Shown here piece after piece: positions 42,732-52,227 of a stretch of DNA of 64,000 nt. A model generated the notes under the pieces. The model saw only the letters and a program-made list of their open reading frames with translations, was not told the origin of the DNA and made no database searches. This DNA is from Bacillus altitudinis 41KF2b (GTDB lineage: Bacteria; Bacillota; Bacilli; Bacillales; Bacillaceae). Every line of letters begins with the position of its first letter. The first letter of the stretch is position 1. The stretch covers positions 1-64,000 of the forward strand of contig NZ_ASJC01000004.1 of NCBI RefSeq assembly GCF_000691145.1, in the 5' to 3' direction. A program made the translations under genes and the position numbers.

Positions 42732-43913
42732 CTAGCTGACAAGCTGCTTAATTTTGTATTCTTGAATTTTTTCGATTAAAGGTTCAGCGGCGCCGTGAAT
42801 ATTGCCGACTCCATAAACCACTCGATTATGAAGCTTTTTCTCAAGCATGTTCATAATTTGTTCTGTAGATTGATATTCAAGGTTGTGTAAGTGGTCAGCC
42901 GGAATTTTTCCATCCTCAAATGCCTTCACAATTGGATCTGTCGTTTCACCAATTAAGACAAGATCACTTGCTTCAATATAAGGAAGTACATCCTCCGCAA
43001 ACTGGATCGTTCTATCTACACGATCCGCACGACAGTTCATGATAATAATCGGTTCATCTGTTGGATACCCAATTTCCTTCACACGCTTCCAAATGTTCAA
43101 TGTAGATGCTGCGTCATTAGCCGCAAATCCATTTACAAAATGTCCAGGTGTTTTTGCGTCCATTAATGGAAGAATTCTCATCGCTCCTGGATCAGGCGGC
43201 GCATTTAACATGCCTCTAAATGCCGTATCTTCATCAATTCCCAATGCTTGTGCGACACCAAGTGCAAGTGAAGCATTATCCGGGAACACCATATACTCAA
43301 ATTTCCGTAAATACTCATCGGTAATCTTGGAATTATCTGCAACAATCACTTCAGTATTGCGTTTTTTCGCAATCTCTTTAAAGAAATCTGTATATTCACT
43401 ATCCGTAATAACCAAGTGCCCATTGTAAGGAATTGTCGCTGTAAAGGCTTCAGCTATTTCATCAAGAGTTGGCCCCATCACATCCATATGATCTTCAAGA
43501 ACGTTTACGATCACGCCAATATTCGCTTGAAGCAGCTCTTCCTGAAAGATAATTTGGTAATCTGGATTCACCGCCATACATTCACTGACGATGGCATTTG
43601 CTCCTCTTTCAACGGTTTCTCTCATAACTTCTTTCTGCTCTCCGATATTTGGTCCTTGCGGTTTCCTTTTAATCGGTTTCTCTTCTGGCGTATCCCAATA
43701 AATCATTCTTGCATCCGTTCCTGTTGTTTTGCCGACAGTTTTATAACCTGCCTCCATTAAGATACCGGTTGTCAATCTTGTAACGGTAGACTTTCCGCGT
43801 ATACCATTAATATTGACGCGTACCGGCAGGGCATCGATATTTTTCTGATGACGCTTCTTTTCAATAAAGCCAATCCCTAACATGATGACACAGGCTATAA
43901 CGATTAACCACAT
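42732..43913 (-). CDS. pgsB: Poly-gamma-glutamate synthase (ligase subunit)
   Basis: PgsB is the ATP-dependent amide ligase forming gamma-glutamyl bonds. The 393-residue protein has an N-terminal membrane anchor (WLIVIACVIMLGIGF), the ATP-binding loop VNINGIRGKSTVTRL near residue 37, and Mur-ligase-like motifs (GTDARMIYWD, SECMAVNPDYQ, NVLEDHMDVMG, MNCRADRVDRT). It is first in the pgsBCAE operon. The AAAGGAG site is slightly distant from the ATG. A 747-bp non-coding region precedes it. Confidence 0.95.
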   Translation of the reverse strand: MWLIVIACVIMLGIGFIEKKRHQKNIDALPVRVNINGIRGKSTVTRLTTGILMEAGYKTVGKTTGTDARMIYWDTPEEKPIKRKPQGPNIGEQKEVMRETVERGANAIVSECMAVNPDYQIIFQEELLQANIGVIVNVLEDHMDVMGPTLDEIAEAFTATIPYNGHLVITDSEYTDFFKEIAKKRNTEVIVADNSKITDEYLRKFEYMVFPDNASLALGVAQALGIDEDTAFRGMLNAPPDPGAMRILPLMDAKTPGHFVNGFAANDAASTLNIWKRVKEIGYPTDEPIIIMNCRADRVDRTIQFAEDVLPYIEASDLVLIGETTDPIVKAFEDGKIPADHLHNLEYQSTEQIMNMLEKKLHNRVVYGVGNIHGAAEPLIEKIQEYKIKQLVS

Positions 43914-44600
43914 CGCTTATCTACATCTCCTTTTTTTATGAGTGTGATATGTAAATTCAATCAACAGTATATAGGTTCAGCATAAAATCACAATCGGTAT
44001 TATGTAACATAATCTTTCACTTCCTCGTATGCCAAATTCCTCTAATCAGAAGGCGTATTTGCCTATCTCACGCTCAAATGAAAAGGCCAAAAGACGGACA
44101 AAATGACGACTGAATTTCTGCTCAGAATAAGAGAAAGCGTTACCATCAAACAGTGAAAAATCTTTTGTCCTTTTCTCCCTAAATTTTTCGACAATTATTA
44201 AGATGTATTTTGAATCAATGTTTTAAAGCCCTTTCATCTCTACGAAATCAGTCATATCAGCGCTTTAAATGAATAGTGCGTGTTTTAGAATATTTTATAT
44301 TTTTAAATGAACAGGTTAGAAAGTCATCCTCATCGGTCAGAACGCTATGTGTTGACCTATGACAAAGGTCACCTGTCAAAAAATCAAGTCATCTGCTTAT
44401 TTTCAGGTCACAAAAAATTGGGATAAGATGTCAAAGATTAATCATTTTGTTATAGCCTCTCTTTACGATATTCACTCCTTATGACCTAAACAATGAAACA
44501 TTATTCATTTCTTTTTATCAAGATTCATCATTTCTTAACATTTTTAATGTGATTTTAGTTGAAAGTTGTCGGTTCGTGTCATGCTTTCCCCAAAGATGAC
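43914..44600. promoter_or_regulatory. Long intergenic control region between pgsB and the second ger operon
   Basis: No supported gene lies in this AT-rich stretch. It should hold the pgs promoter (DegU/SwrA-dependent in B. subtilis). Nearer the ger side, TGACCT/AGGTCA half-sites occur at 44353-44358, 44366-44371 (together an inverted repeat), 44405-44410 and 44482-44487. I could not define a single pgs promoter with confidence. Confidence 0.5.
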
Positions 44601-44631
44601 GCATAAAATCATCTTCTCGGCTTACACTATG
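44601..44631 (+). promoter_or_regulatory. SigG-like promoter of the second ger operon
   Basis: GCATA at 44601 and CACTATG at 44625-44631 (two mismatches to CATNHTA), spacing 19 bp in the same layout as the promoter at 30342. Confidence 0.42.
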
Positions 44632-44660
44632 GTTAAAAAATCTGTGAGAGGAGGCTAAAG

Positions 44661-46142
44661 ATGCCAAATACGAATGAGCAAACACGCTTACACTTTTTAT
44701 CAGGCGGTTTTGAGGAAAAGATTCGGATTCTGAACAAAGCATTTCAACAAAGCGCTGATTTTGAATACCGGGAATTGATGGTGAATGAAACGAAATCAGT
44801 GCTGTTTTTTATTAAAACTAGAGTCGATGAAAGCAAATTAAACGACTTCATTATCGGCAACTTGCTCGGTCCTCCTGGAAAACAGGACTATGCAAAATCT
44901 CTTAGTTCACTCGAAACAGGTGACTTGACGCTGATTGTCGACAGCATTATTGCCGGAAGTATTGCCTTCCTTGATGAAAAATCCGCACAGATCAAAATAT
45001 TTGCTGTTGGGCAGCCGCCGCTGCGTTCCATTTCTGAACCTTCTTCTGAAAGTATTATTGCAGGCGCACATGATGGGTTTGTTGAGAGTTTAGATACCAA
45101 TTTATATTTGCTGCGTTCACACTTAAATGATCGAAAACTTGCAATCCAGTATCATAAGGTCGGTACAAAATCTGAAACAAAGGTTGCGACGGTTTATATT
45201 TCTGATATTGCCAATCAAGAAAAGATAGATGAGGTTAACAAACGAATTTCTTCTATTAAAGTAGACACGCTGCTTAGCCCAGGTTCTATTGTAGAGGCGA
45301 TTGAGGATGATTCGTATTCCATCTTCCCGCAGCTTATTGACACAGAACGACCTGACAAAGTGAGATCCGCCATTCTTGAAGGAAGAATTGTCGTCTTAAT
45401 GGACGGCAGCCCAATGGCTATCATTCTGCCTATTACGTTCTTTAGTTTCTTTCAATCACCAGATGACTATAATAGCCGCTGGATTCCGGCTACATTTATT
45501 CGTATTCTTCGCTATGTTGCCTGTATCATCGCAGTGATTTTGCCTTCTTTTTATATTGCGGTCATTGGTTTTCATTATGAGGTGGTCCCGGATGAATTAG
45601 CGATTACGATGAAAAATTCCATCATCGGCATTCCTTTCCCGCCGTTAATTGAAGCAATGCTGATGGAAATTACGATTGAGCTCATACGAGAAGCAGGGGT
45701 GCGACTGCCAAAGCCAATTGGTCAGACGATTGGGATTGTAGGCGGTTTGGTGATTGGAGACGCTGTGGTAAAAGCTGGACTCATTTCGAATGTCCTTGTC
45801 ATTGTTGTTGCCGTGACAGCTGTTGCATCCTTTGTCCTCCCATCCTTTGAAATGACGTCCACCATTCGTATGCTTCGTTTCCCTCTCATGTTTATGGCAT
45901 CGATGTTTGGGTTTATTGGCATTTCATTCGGCCTGTCGATCGTATTGATGAATTTATGCCGCCTCGAATCACTAGGTGTCCCGTACTTATCACCAGTGGC
46001 TCCATTTAACTGGCAGGACTTAAAAGATACTGTGATCCGATTACCGATGTGGATGTACAAAAAGCGCCCTGTTTACTTAAATCCAAAAAAGAAAGAGCAA
46101 ATTGAAAATTTGAGAGGATGGAAAAATAAAGATGAAAAATAA
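44661..46142 (+). CDS. GerA-family spore germinant receptor A subunit (second operon)
   Basis: A-subunit of a second nutrient receptor. The 493-residue protein has the ~250-residue soluble N-terminal region and family blocks QLIDTERPDKVRSAILEGRIVVLMDGSPMAIILP and MEITIELIREAGVRLPKPIGQTIGIVGGLVIGDAVVKAG, with about five membrane segments and a basic tail. It differs substantially from the subunit at 30399 in the N-terminal half, so it is not a recent duplication. The ATG follows GAGGAGG. The B-subunit gene starts inside its last codons. Ligand unknown; I give no gerK or gerA symbol because position does not settle it. Confidence 0.87.
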   Translation: MPNTNEQTRLHFLSGGFEEKIRILNKAFQQSADFEYRELMVNETKSVLFFIKTRVDESKLNDFIIGNLLGPPGKQDYAKSLSSLETGDLTLIVDSIIAGSIAFLDEKSAQIKIFAVGQPPLRSISEPSSESIIAGAHDGFVESLDTNLYLLRSHLNDRKLAIQYHKVGTKSETKVATVYISDIANQEKIDEVNKRISSIKVDTLLSPGSIVEAIEDDSYSIFPQLIDTERPDKVRSAILEGRIVVLMDGSPMAIILPITFFSFFQSPDDYNSRWIPATFIRILRYVACIIAVILPSFYIAVIGFHYEVVPDELAITMKNSIIGIPFPPLIEAMLMEITIELIREAGVRLPKPIGQTIGIVGGLVIGDAVVKAGLISNVLVIVVAVTAVASFVLPSFEMTSTIRMLRFPLMFMASMFGFIGISFGLSIVLMNLCRLESLGVPYLSPVAPFNWQDLKDTVIRLPMWMYKKRPVYLNPKKKEQIENLRGWKNKDEK

Positions 46143-47229
46143 AATATCTCCACCTCAAGCTGTCTTTTTTATCATTCAATCTCAAATTGGTGTCGGTATT
46201 TTAGCTCTCCCCCATTTGCTGATGAAAGACATGGGACACGATGGGTGGATGGCGATTATCTTAGCCTGTTTTTTCATTCAAATCATTAACACCATTTTTA
46301 TTTACATCATTCAGAAGTATCCTGATACATCATTTTTCCAAGCCTTAATTGAAGTGTTCGGAAAATGGATCGGCCGGACATTGGTGGCACTATATACGTT
46401 ATACTTCGCCTCCGTCTGCATTGTTGTTTTATCCATTTTCACAAGAATTCTTGGCATTTGGGTGCTGCCGCTCACACCAAATTGGGTCATTAATCTATTA
46501 CTGATGATCTCCATCATTTACATTGCAAAGGAGCAAATTACGGCGATTGTCAGGTTTAACTTCATTTTGACGCCCTTTTTGCTCATGCTGTCTCTCTTAA
46601 TGCTCTATTCATTAAAAGGAACCAATATCGACTACCTCATGCCCTTTTTCCAAGTGGACGTTTCTCAAGTTTCACTCGGATTAAAGGACGTCGTTCTATC
46701 TATGAATGGGTTCGAGATGATCCTCATTATCTCTCCATTGATGAAAGGAACCATTAAGGAACGATATAAAGTCATGACCATTGCCAATATATGCACGACG
46801 CTTTACTACCTATTTATTACATTGATTTGTTTTATGTTCTTCAGTCCGATTGAGCTCAATATCATTCCCAACCCTGTTCTTTATTTGTTAAAAACCATTT
46901 CGTTCGGTGTGATTGAGCGAACAGACTTGATCTTTCTCAGTTTCTGGGTATTTATCATTCTTGCCACACTCAGCAATTACCTTTACTTTTGTGCGAATGG
47001 CGTGGCAAGTATTCTTAAGAAAAAAGAACACAAAAAATATGTCTTTTATTTTGCCATTTTGATCTATGCGGCTAGCTGTTACCTTGCAACCGATAATTTT
47101 AGAATTCAGCGTTTTAATGATTTTACCACCATCGCTCAATATTCATTTATTTACACACTCCCAATCTTTATGGCCATTATCATCTTTATCAAACATCGCA
47201 AAGGGAAGGTGAAATCACATGCGTCATAA
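46132..47229 (+). CDS. GerA-family spore germinant receptor B subunit (second operon)
   Basis: Predicted nutrient-binding membrane subunit, 365 residues with about ten hydrophobic segments. The first segment contains VFFIIQSQIGVGILALP, the glycine-rich APC-type motif, and LSMNGFEMILIISPLMKG is in the middle. It overlaps the A-subunit gene by 11 bp and the C-subunit gene by 11 bp, so the three are tightly coupled. Confidence 0.87.
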   Translation: MKNKISPPQAVFFIIQSQIGVGILALPHLLMKDMGHDGWMAIILACFFIQIINTIFIYIIQKYPDTSFFQALIEVFGKWIGRTLVALYTLYFASVCIVVLSIFTRILGIWVLPLTPNWVINLLLMISIIYIAKEQITAIVRFNFILTPFLLMLSLLMLYSLKGTNIDYLMPFFQVDVSQVSLGLKDVVLSMNGFEMILIISPLMKGTIKERYKVMTIANICTTLYYLFITLICFMFFSPIELNIIPNPVLYLLKTISFGVIERTDLIFLSFWVFIILATLSNYLYFCANGVASILKKKEHKKYVFYFAILIYAASCYLATDNFRIQRFNDFTTIAQYSFIYTLPIFMAIIIFIKHRKGKVKSHAS

Positions 47230-48361
47230 GTACATACTGACGTTGCTCATGTGTGTTTCTCTCATATTCATGCCTGGCTGCTGGGATCAAAATTTATTAA
47301 AGAACATCTCTCTTGTGTTAACCTCCGCTGTTGATCAAGGAGAGGATGACAATGCGAAGTACTCGATTACTTATCGAAAGGTGCAGCAGTCTCAAAGTAT
47401 GGAGCAAGGAAATACAGGTAGCTTTTTAACCACTCTTCTCACAACTGAAGCCCCTACTTTAAGAAAAGCGAGAACCAACTTCAGCCGGATTGTGGATCAA
47501 AAAATAGACATGTCGAAAATGCGGGTGATGCTGATCGGTGATGAATTTGCCCAAAATCGTCTTCTGCCCTACTTAGATATGTTTTATCGTGATCCAAAAA
47601 GTCCCCTCCTCGCAAATCTTGCCGTTGTTCAAGGGGGGACCTGTGAAGAAGTGATTAACTCGCTGCTGAAGGAAAAACTCATCGTGAGTGACTATTTAAA
47701 TAACTTGATCACAACCGCATCACGCTCCTCCCAAGTAGCACCTAAAAACATTCAAAGTATTCGATCTAAAATGCTCCAAACTGGAGAGGACTTCACACTG
47801 CCGTTAATCTATTTTGATCAATCGAAGAAATTAATCAGTGTAAAAGGGGTTGCTCTATTTGACAATGAGAAGAAGAAAGGCGAGTTGTACGGTCAAGATG
47901 CGATCCTACTCACCGTCATGGACGGAAAAATGGGCAAGTATGCCAACTTCACAAAAAAAGTGAGAAGCGACATGAAGTCAAAAGAAAACAATTACATCAC
48001 CATCCAAGTCACTGATGTGAAGAGAGACATCGAGATTCTGAATCCCGATCATCGAAACTTAACATACTCACTCAAATTTGAATTTAATACTTCTGTCCTT
48101 GAGTACCCAAAAGATAATCTAGATACAGACAAAAAAATTGAAATGCTGAACAAAAGACTTTCAACCATCTTGACAAAAGAAGCAGAAAAAATTGTTGCTA
48201 CATTACAAGAAGCAAATTCTGACGTCTTAAGCCTTGGCAGAAAATACAGAGTCAGACATTATGATGAGTATATGAAAATGAATTGGGTCACTGATTATCC
48301 AAAAGTGAAGATCATCCCAAAAATCAAAGTGAACATTACCCAAACGGGCATTATTAGTTAA
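47219..48361 (+). CDS. GerA-family spore germinant receptor C subunit, lipoprotein (second operon)
   Basis: Lipid-anchored third subunit, 380 residues, with signal ILTLLMCVSLIFMPGCWDQ (lipobox Cys near residue 21) and the GerAC-type body (SIVLTSAVDQGEDDNAKYSITYRK-like start, DMSKMRVMLIGDEFAQ, KGVALFDNEKKKGELYG). The C-terminal VTDYPKVKIIPKIKVNITQTG is typical. It ends the operon before a hairpin and the ribose genes. Confidence 0.87.
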   Translation: MRHKYILTLLMCVSLIFMPGCWDQNLLKNISLVLTSAVDQGEDDNAKYSITYRKVQQSQSMEQGNTGSFLTTLLTTEAPTLRKARTNFSRIVDQKIDMSKMRVMLIGDEFAQNRLLPYLDMFYRDPKSPLLANLAVVQGGTCEEVINSLLKEKLIVSDYLNNLITTASRSSQVAPKNIQSIRSKMLQTGEDFTLPLIYFDQSKKLISVKGVALFDNEKKKGELYGQDAILLTVMDGKMGKYANFTKKVRSDMKSKENNYITIQVTDVKRDIEILNPDHRNLTYSLKFEFNTSVLEYPKDNLDTDKKIEMLNKRLSTILTKEAEKIVATLQEANSDVLSLGRKYRVRHYDEYMKMNWVTDYPKVKIIPKIKVNITQTGIIS

Positions 48362-48400
48362 GAAAAGGAAGACGTCCTCTTTCTTTTCTTTTTTTATTTT
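48361..48400 (+). terminator. Terminator of the second ger operon
   Basis: An AGAAAAGGAAGA/TCTTTCTTTTCT-type stem is followed by long T-runs directly after the stop. Confidence 0.7.
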
Positions 48401-48407
48401 TTTAAGA

Positions 48408-48436
48408 TTGTCTTTTTAATGCTTTCGTGATAATCT
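48408..48436 (+). promoter_or_regulatory. SigA promoter of the rbs operon
   Basis: TTGTCT (48408-48413), 17-bp spacer, TAATCT (48431-48436). Confidence 0.6.
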
Positions 48437-48439
48437 ATC

Positions 48440-48457
48440 TGTGTAAACGGTTACACA
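48440..48457. promoter_or_regulatory. RbsR/CcpA operator of the rbs operon
   Basis: TGTGTAAACGGTTACACA is an 18-bp near-palindrome 3 bp after the -10. It matches the overlapping RbsR and CcpA (cre) site known in B. subtilis rbs, combining ribose induction with catabolite repression. Confidence 0.75.
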
Positions 48458-48478
48458 TCAAAGAAGGGAGGCACTCCA

Positions 48479-49465
48479 TTGGCTACAATTAAAGATGTTG
48501 CAAAAGCTGCTCAAGTGTCTGTTGCGACTGTTTCACGCGTGCTCAACGATACTGGATACGTCCATATTGATACGAAAACCCGTGTGACACAAGCGATGCA
48601 GGAGCTAAACTACTTCCCCAATGAAGTGGCACGATCCCTTTTTAAAAGAGAATCAAGATTAGTTGGTCTCATCTTACCTGATATCACAAACCCCTTCTTC
48701 CCTCAGCTGGCTAGAGGCGTTGAGGATGAGATTCATGCACACGGTTTTCGCTTATTATTCGGAAACAGTGATGAAGATCGGGAGAAGGAAATGGCCTATT
48801 TACAAACCTTTAAGCAAAACCAGGTGGTCGGTGTCATCGCTGTCACAAACGAACCTGAATCGGATTTGTACAATGATGATGAACTGCCTGTTGTCTTCTT
48901 AGATCGTACCGTTCCAAATGCGCCTTCTGTGTTTGCAGATGCTACGGCTGGCGGGAAAATGGCTGCAATGGAATTAATCAAACGCGGCAGTCAGCAGATT
49001 ACATTGCTAAAAGGGCCCGCTCATCTTCAAACGGCGCGGCAAAGATTCAAAGGCGCACTTGATGTTCTGACTGAAGAAGGTGCTAACTTTCATGTGATGT
49101 CTAACGCTTCTTTTTCTTTTCAGGAAGCCCGAAAAAGCGCCAAGGCTCTTTTCAAGCTGTACCCTGAAACAGATGGCATCATTGCCAGCAATGACATCGT
49201 CGCAGCAGCCGTCGTACACGAAGCGCTTCGTATTGGAAAAGCCATTCCAGAAGACGTCCAAATCATTGGATTTGATGATATTCCGCAAAGTGAACTGCTC
49301 TTCCCTTCTCTATCAACGATCCGGCAGCCTGCCTATGATATGGGGAAAGAAGCCGCAAAGCTGATCATTAAAGCCATTCAGAAACAGCCTATAGATCAAG
49401 CAGTTATTCAAATGCCCGTCTCTTTTATTGAACGAGAGACCACAAGAAAGGTGGATTCACAATGA
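48479..49465 (+). CDS. rbsR: Ribose operon repressor, LacI family
   Basis: RbsR represses the rbs operon. The 328-residue protein starts with the LacI helix-turn-helix ATIKDVAKAAQVSVATVSRVLND and has the RbsR-type effector core (LVGLILPDITNPFFPQLARG, GIIASNDIVAAAVVHEALR, IIGFDDIPQSELLFPSLSTIRQP). The start is TTG with AAGGGAGG upstream. It is first in the operon, overlapping rbsK by four bases, as in B. subtilis. Confidence 0.94.
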   Translation: MATIKDVAKAAQVSVATVSRVLNDTGYVHIDTKTRVTQAMQELNYFPNEVARSLFKRESRLVGLILPDITNPFFPQLARGVEDEIHAHGFRLLFGNSDEDREKEMAYLQTFKQNQVVGVIAVTNEPESDLYNDDELPVVFLDRTVPNAPSVFADATAGGKMAAMELIKRGSQQITLLKGPAHLQTARQRFKGALDVLTEEGANFHVMSNASFSFQEARKSAKALFKLYPETDGIIASNDIVAAAVVHEALRIGKAIPEDVQIIGFDDIPQSELLFPSLSTIRQPAYDMGKEAAKLIIKAIQKQPIDQAVIQMPVSFIERETTRKVDSQ

Positions 49466-50340
49466 GTCAAATAGTTGTCGTAGGAAGTTGTTCCATGGAT
49501 TTAGTTGTTACATCGAATAAACGTCCTAGTGCAGGAGAAACCGTCCTAGGCGAATCATTTAAAACGGTCCCTGGGGGAAAAGGAGCAAATCAAGCAGTAG
49601 CAAGCGCAAGGCTCGGTGCAGATGTATATATGATCGGCCGAGTTGGTGATGACGCGTATGGTCAGGACATTATGAGCAATTTGCAAGCACAAGGTGTTCG
49701 CACCACCTATATGAAACCGGTTACCGAAATGGAAAGCGGAACAGCTCATATCATTTTAGCTGAAGGAGATAACAGCATTGTTGTCGTCAAAGGAGCAAAC
49801 AATGAGGTAACACCTCATTATGTAAAAGATGCTCTTTCTTCTATTGAAAATATCGGAATCGTCCTCATCCAGCAGGAAATTCCTGAAGAAACAGTCGAAG
49901 CCGTCTGCGCCATTTGCAGCGAAAAAGGGATTCCTGTCATCTTAAATCCCGCACCAGCTCGCAAAGTCTCTCAGCAAATATTAGATCAAGCTGCCTATAT
50001 CACGCCAAACGAACACGAAGCAGCTCTTATGTTTGATGGACTCACCATAGCAGAAGCTTTGCGCCAATATCCAAACAAATTACTCATTACAGAAGGAAAA
50101 AATGGTGTTCGTTACTTTGATGGATCAAAAGAAGTGTTGGTACCGGGCTATCCTGTGAAAGCCGTCGACACTACAGGCGCTGGTGATACTTTTAACGGCG
50201 CTCTAGCTGTAGCACTGACAGAAGGAAAATCCCTATACGACGCACTTGCTTTTGCCAACTTAGCTGCGTCTATCTCAGTCACAAAATTTGGTGCCCAAGG
50301 CGGCATGCCAGCAAGAGAAGAATTGGAGAATAAGAAATGA
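49462..50340 (+). CDS. rbsK: Ribokinase
   Basis: RbsK phosphorylates ribose to ribose-5-phosphate. The 292-residue PfkB-family kinase has the N-terminal [12 protein letters not shown], substrate motif [22 protein letters not shown] and catalytic [14 protein letters not shown]. It is coupled on both sides by ATGA overlaps, to rbsR before and rbsD after. Confidence 0.96.
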   Translation: MSQIVVVGSCSMDLVVTSNKRPSAGETVLGESFKTVPGGKGANQAVASARLGADVYMIGRVGDDAYGQDIMSNLQAQGVRTTYMKPVTEMESGTAHIILAEGDNSIVVVKGANNEVTPHYVKDALSSIENIGIVLIQQEIPEETVEAVCAICSEKGIPVILNPAPARKVSQQILDQAAYITPNEHEAALMFDGLTIAEALRQYPNKLLITEGKNGVRYFDGSKEVLVPGYPVKAVDTTGAGDTFNGALAVALTEGKSLYDALAFANLAASISVTKFGAQGGMPAREELENKK

Positions 50341-50729
50341 AGAAAAATGGTATTTTAAATAGTCATATCGCCAAGGTGCTTGCTGACCTTGGTCATACAG
50401 ATACGATTGTCATCGCAGACTGTGGCCTGCCCATTCCAGAAGGCCCGGTCAAGATCGACCTTGCATTATCCATCGGCACACCATCCTTTCAGGAGGTTAC
50501 TTCCCTCCTTCTTGAGGAAATGGCCGTTGAACACATCACAATTGCCAGTGAAATCAAACAAGCCAATGAGAGAGATCATTTATTTCTAAAGAAAGCGTTC
50601 TCACATCCGTTAAATGAAGTCGATCACGAGACGTTCAAAGACATGACCAAACAGGCAAAAGCAGTGATTCGCACGGGTGAAGCCACCCCATACGCAAACT
50701 GCATTCTTCATGCCGGTGTCATCTTTTAA
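50337..50729 (+). CDS. rbsD: D-ribose pyranase
   Basis: RbsD converts beta-ribopyranose to the furanose form used by RbsK. The 130-residue protein has the typical [34 protein letters not shown] with the catalytic-type His, and C-terminal [22 protein letters not shown]. It is coupled to rbsK by a four-base overlap. Confidence 0.96.
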   Translation: MKKNGILNSHIAKVLADLGHTDTIVIADCGLPIPEGPVKIDLALSIGTPSFQEVTSLLLEEMAVEHITIASEIKQANERDHLFLKKAFSHPLNEVDHETFKDMTKQAKAVIRTGEATPYANCILHAGVIF

Positions 50730-50744
50730 AAGGAGGAGCCACTT

Positions 50745-52226
50745 ATGAACATTGAAATGCATAACATCCATAAGGCCTTTGGAAAAAACACCGTTCTCGC
50801 CGGGGTCTCCTTTGACCTCGTCACAGGTGAAGTCCATGCACTTATGGGTGAAAACGGGGCAGGAAAATCAACGTTAATGAATCTGCTGACAGGACTCTAT
50901 TCCCTGGATCAAGGAACGATTCAAATCGACGGAAAAGAAACCGCTTTCAAAAATCCGAAAGAAGCCGAGCAGAACGGGATTGCCTTCATTCATCAAGAAC
51001 TGAATATATGGCCTGATATGACGGTACTCGAGAATTTATTTATCGGGAAAGAAATCTATACAAAACTTGGTCTCCTAGACACCAAGAAAATGAAAGCCCT
51101 CGCCCAAGCGCAGCTCGACCGATTGTCTGTCAACCTCTCGCTCGATCAAGAGGCAGGAAGCTGTTCTGTCGGACAAAAGCAGATGATTGAGATTGCGAAA
51201 GCGTTAATGACCGATGCAAAGGTCATTATTATGGATGAACCAACAGCTGCTCTCACAGACCGTGAGATTGAAAAGCTATTTCAGGTCATTGAATCACTCA
51301 AAAAAGAAGGCGTTTCCATCGTCTACATTTCTCACCGGATGGAAGAAATCTTTGCCATCTGTGACCGGATTACGATCATGCGTGACGGAAAAACGGTCGA
51401 TACGAAAGCGATACCAGACACGAATTTCCATGAAGTCGTCAAAAAAATGGTCGGCCGCGAATTAACCGATCGTTACCCTGAGCGCACACCTTCTACTGGT
51501 GATATCGTCCTAGAGGTGAAGCAAGCAACGAGGAAAGGCCGCTTTCAAGATGTCAGTTTTTCCGTCAAAGCTGGGGAAATTGTCGGTGTTGCAGGCTTAA
51601 TGGGCGCTGGCCGGACGGAAATGATGCGGTCGCTCTTTGGACTCGATCCCCTGGATCAAGGAGAAATTTGGGTTCATGGGAAAAAGGCTGTCATTAAAAA
51701 ACCAAGTGATGCAGTCAAACTTGGCATCGGTTTTATCACGGAGGATCGCAAAGATGAAGGACTGATGCTGGATGCATCCATTCGGGAAAACATCGGCTTG
51801 CCTAACTTAGACAGCTTCTCACCAAAGGGGCTGATCGATAAGAAAAACGAGCAGGACTTTGTTGACCTTCTCATCAAACGACTCACGATCAAAACCGCTT
51901 CATCTGAAATCTCTGCACGCAGCCTGTCCGGTGGAAATCAGCAAAAGGTCGTCATCGCCAAATGGATCGGCATTCAACCGAAGGTACTCATTCTAGATGA
52001 ACCGACAAGAGGTGTCGACGTCGGGGCGAAACGAGAAATTTATCAGCTTATGAACGAGCTGACGGATCGAGGCGTTGCGATTTTGATGGTCTCCTCTGAA
52101 CTCCCAGAAGTTCTTGGGATGAGCGATCGAGTGCTTGTCATCCATGAAGGAACCATCAGCGGCGAATTAAGTAAAACAGAAGCTACACAAGAACGAATTA
52201 TGACATTAGCTACAGGAGGGAAGTAA
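50745..52226 (+). CDS. rbsA: Ribose ABC transporter ATP-binding protein
   Basis: RbsA energises ribose import. The 493-residue protein has two tandem ABC domains. The first has Walker [10 protein letters not shown], signature [17 protein letters not shown] and [12 protein letters not shown]. The second has a degenerate Walker A (GLMGAGRTE), as usual in this family, then [14 protein letters not shown] and [15 protein letters not shown]. It begins 15 bp after rbsD with an AAAGGAGG site; rbsC follows by 1 bp. Confidence 0.96.
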   Translation: MNIEMHNIHKAFGKNTVLAGVSFDLVTGEVHALMGENGAGKSTLMNLLTGLYSLDQGTIQIDGKETAFKNPKEAEQNGIAFIHQELNIWPDMTVLENLFIGKEIYTKLGLLDTKKMKALAQAQLDRLSVNLSLDQEAGSCSVGQKQMIEIAKALMTDAKVIIMDEPTAALTDREIEKLFQVIESLKKEGVSIVYISHRMEEIFAICDRITIMRDGKTVDTKAIPDTNFHEVVKKMVGRELTDRYPERTPSTGDIVLEVKQATRKGRFQDVSFSVKAGEIVGVAGLMGAGRTEMMRSLFGLDPLDQGEIWVHGKKAVIKKPSDAVKLGIGFITEDRKDEGLMLDASIRENIGLPNLDSFSPKGLIDKKNEQDFVDLLIKRLTIKTASSEISARSLSGGNQQKVVIAKWIGIQPKVLILDEPTRGVDVGAKREIYQLMNELTDRGVAILMVSSELPEVLGMSDRVLVIHEGTISGELSKTEATQERIMTLATGGK

Positions 52227-52227
52227 C

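Noticed and set aside
44518..44742. A 74-codon minus-strand frame across the start of the second ger operon
   Set aside because: It overlaps the promoter and the start of a clear gene on the other strand, with no ribosome site or recognisable sequence.
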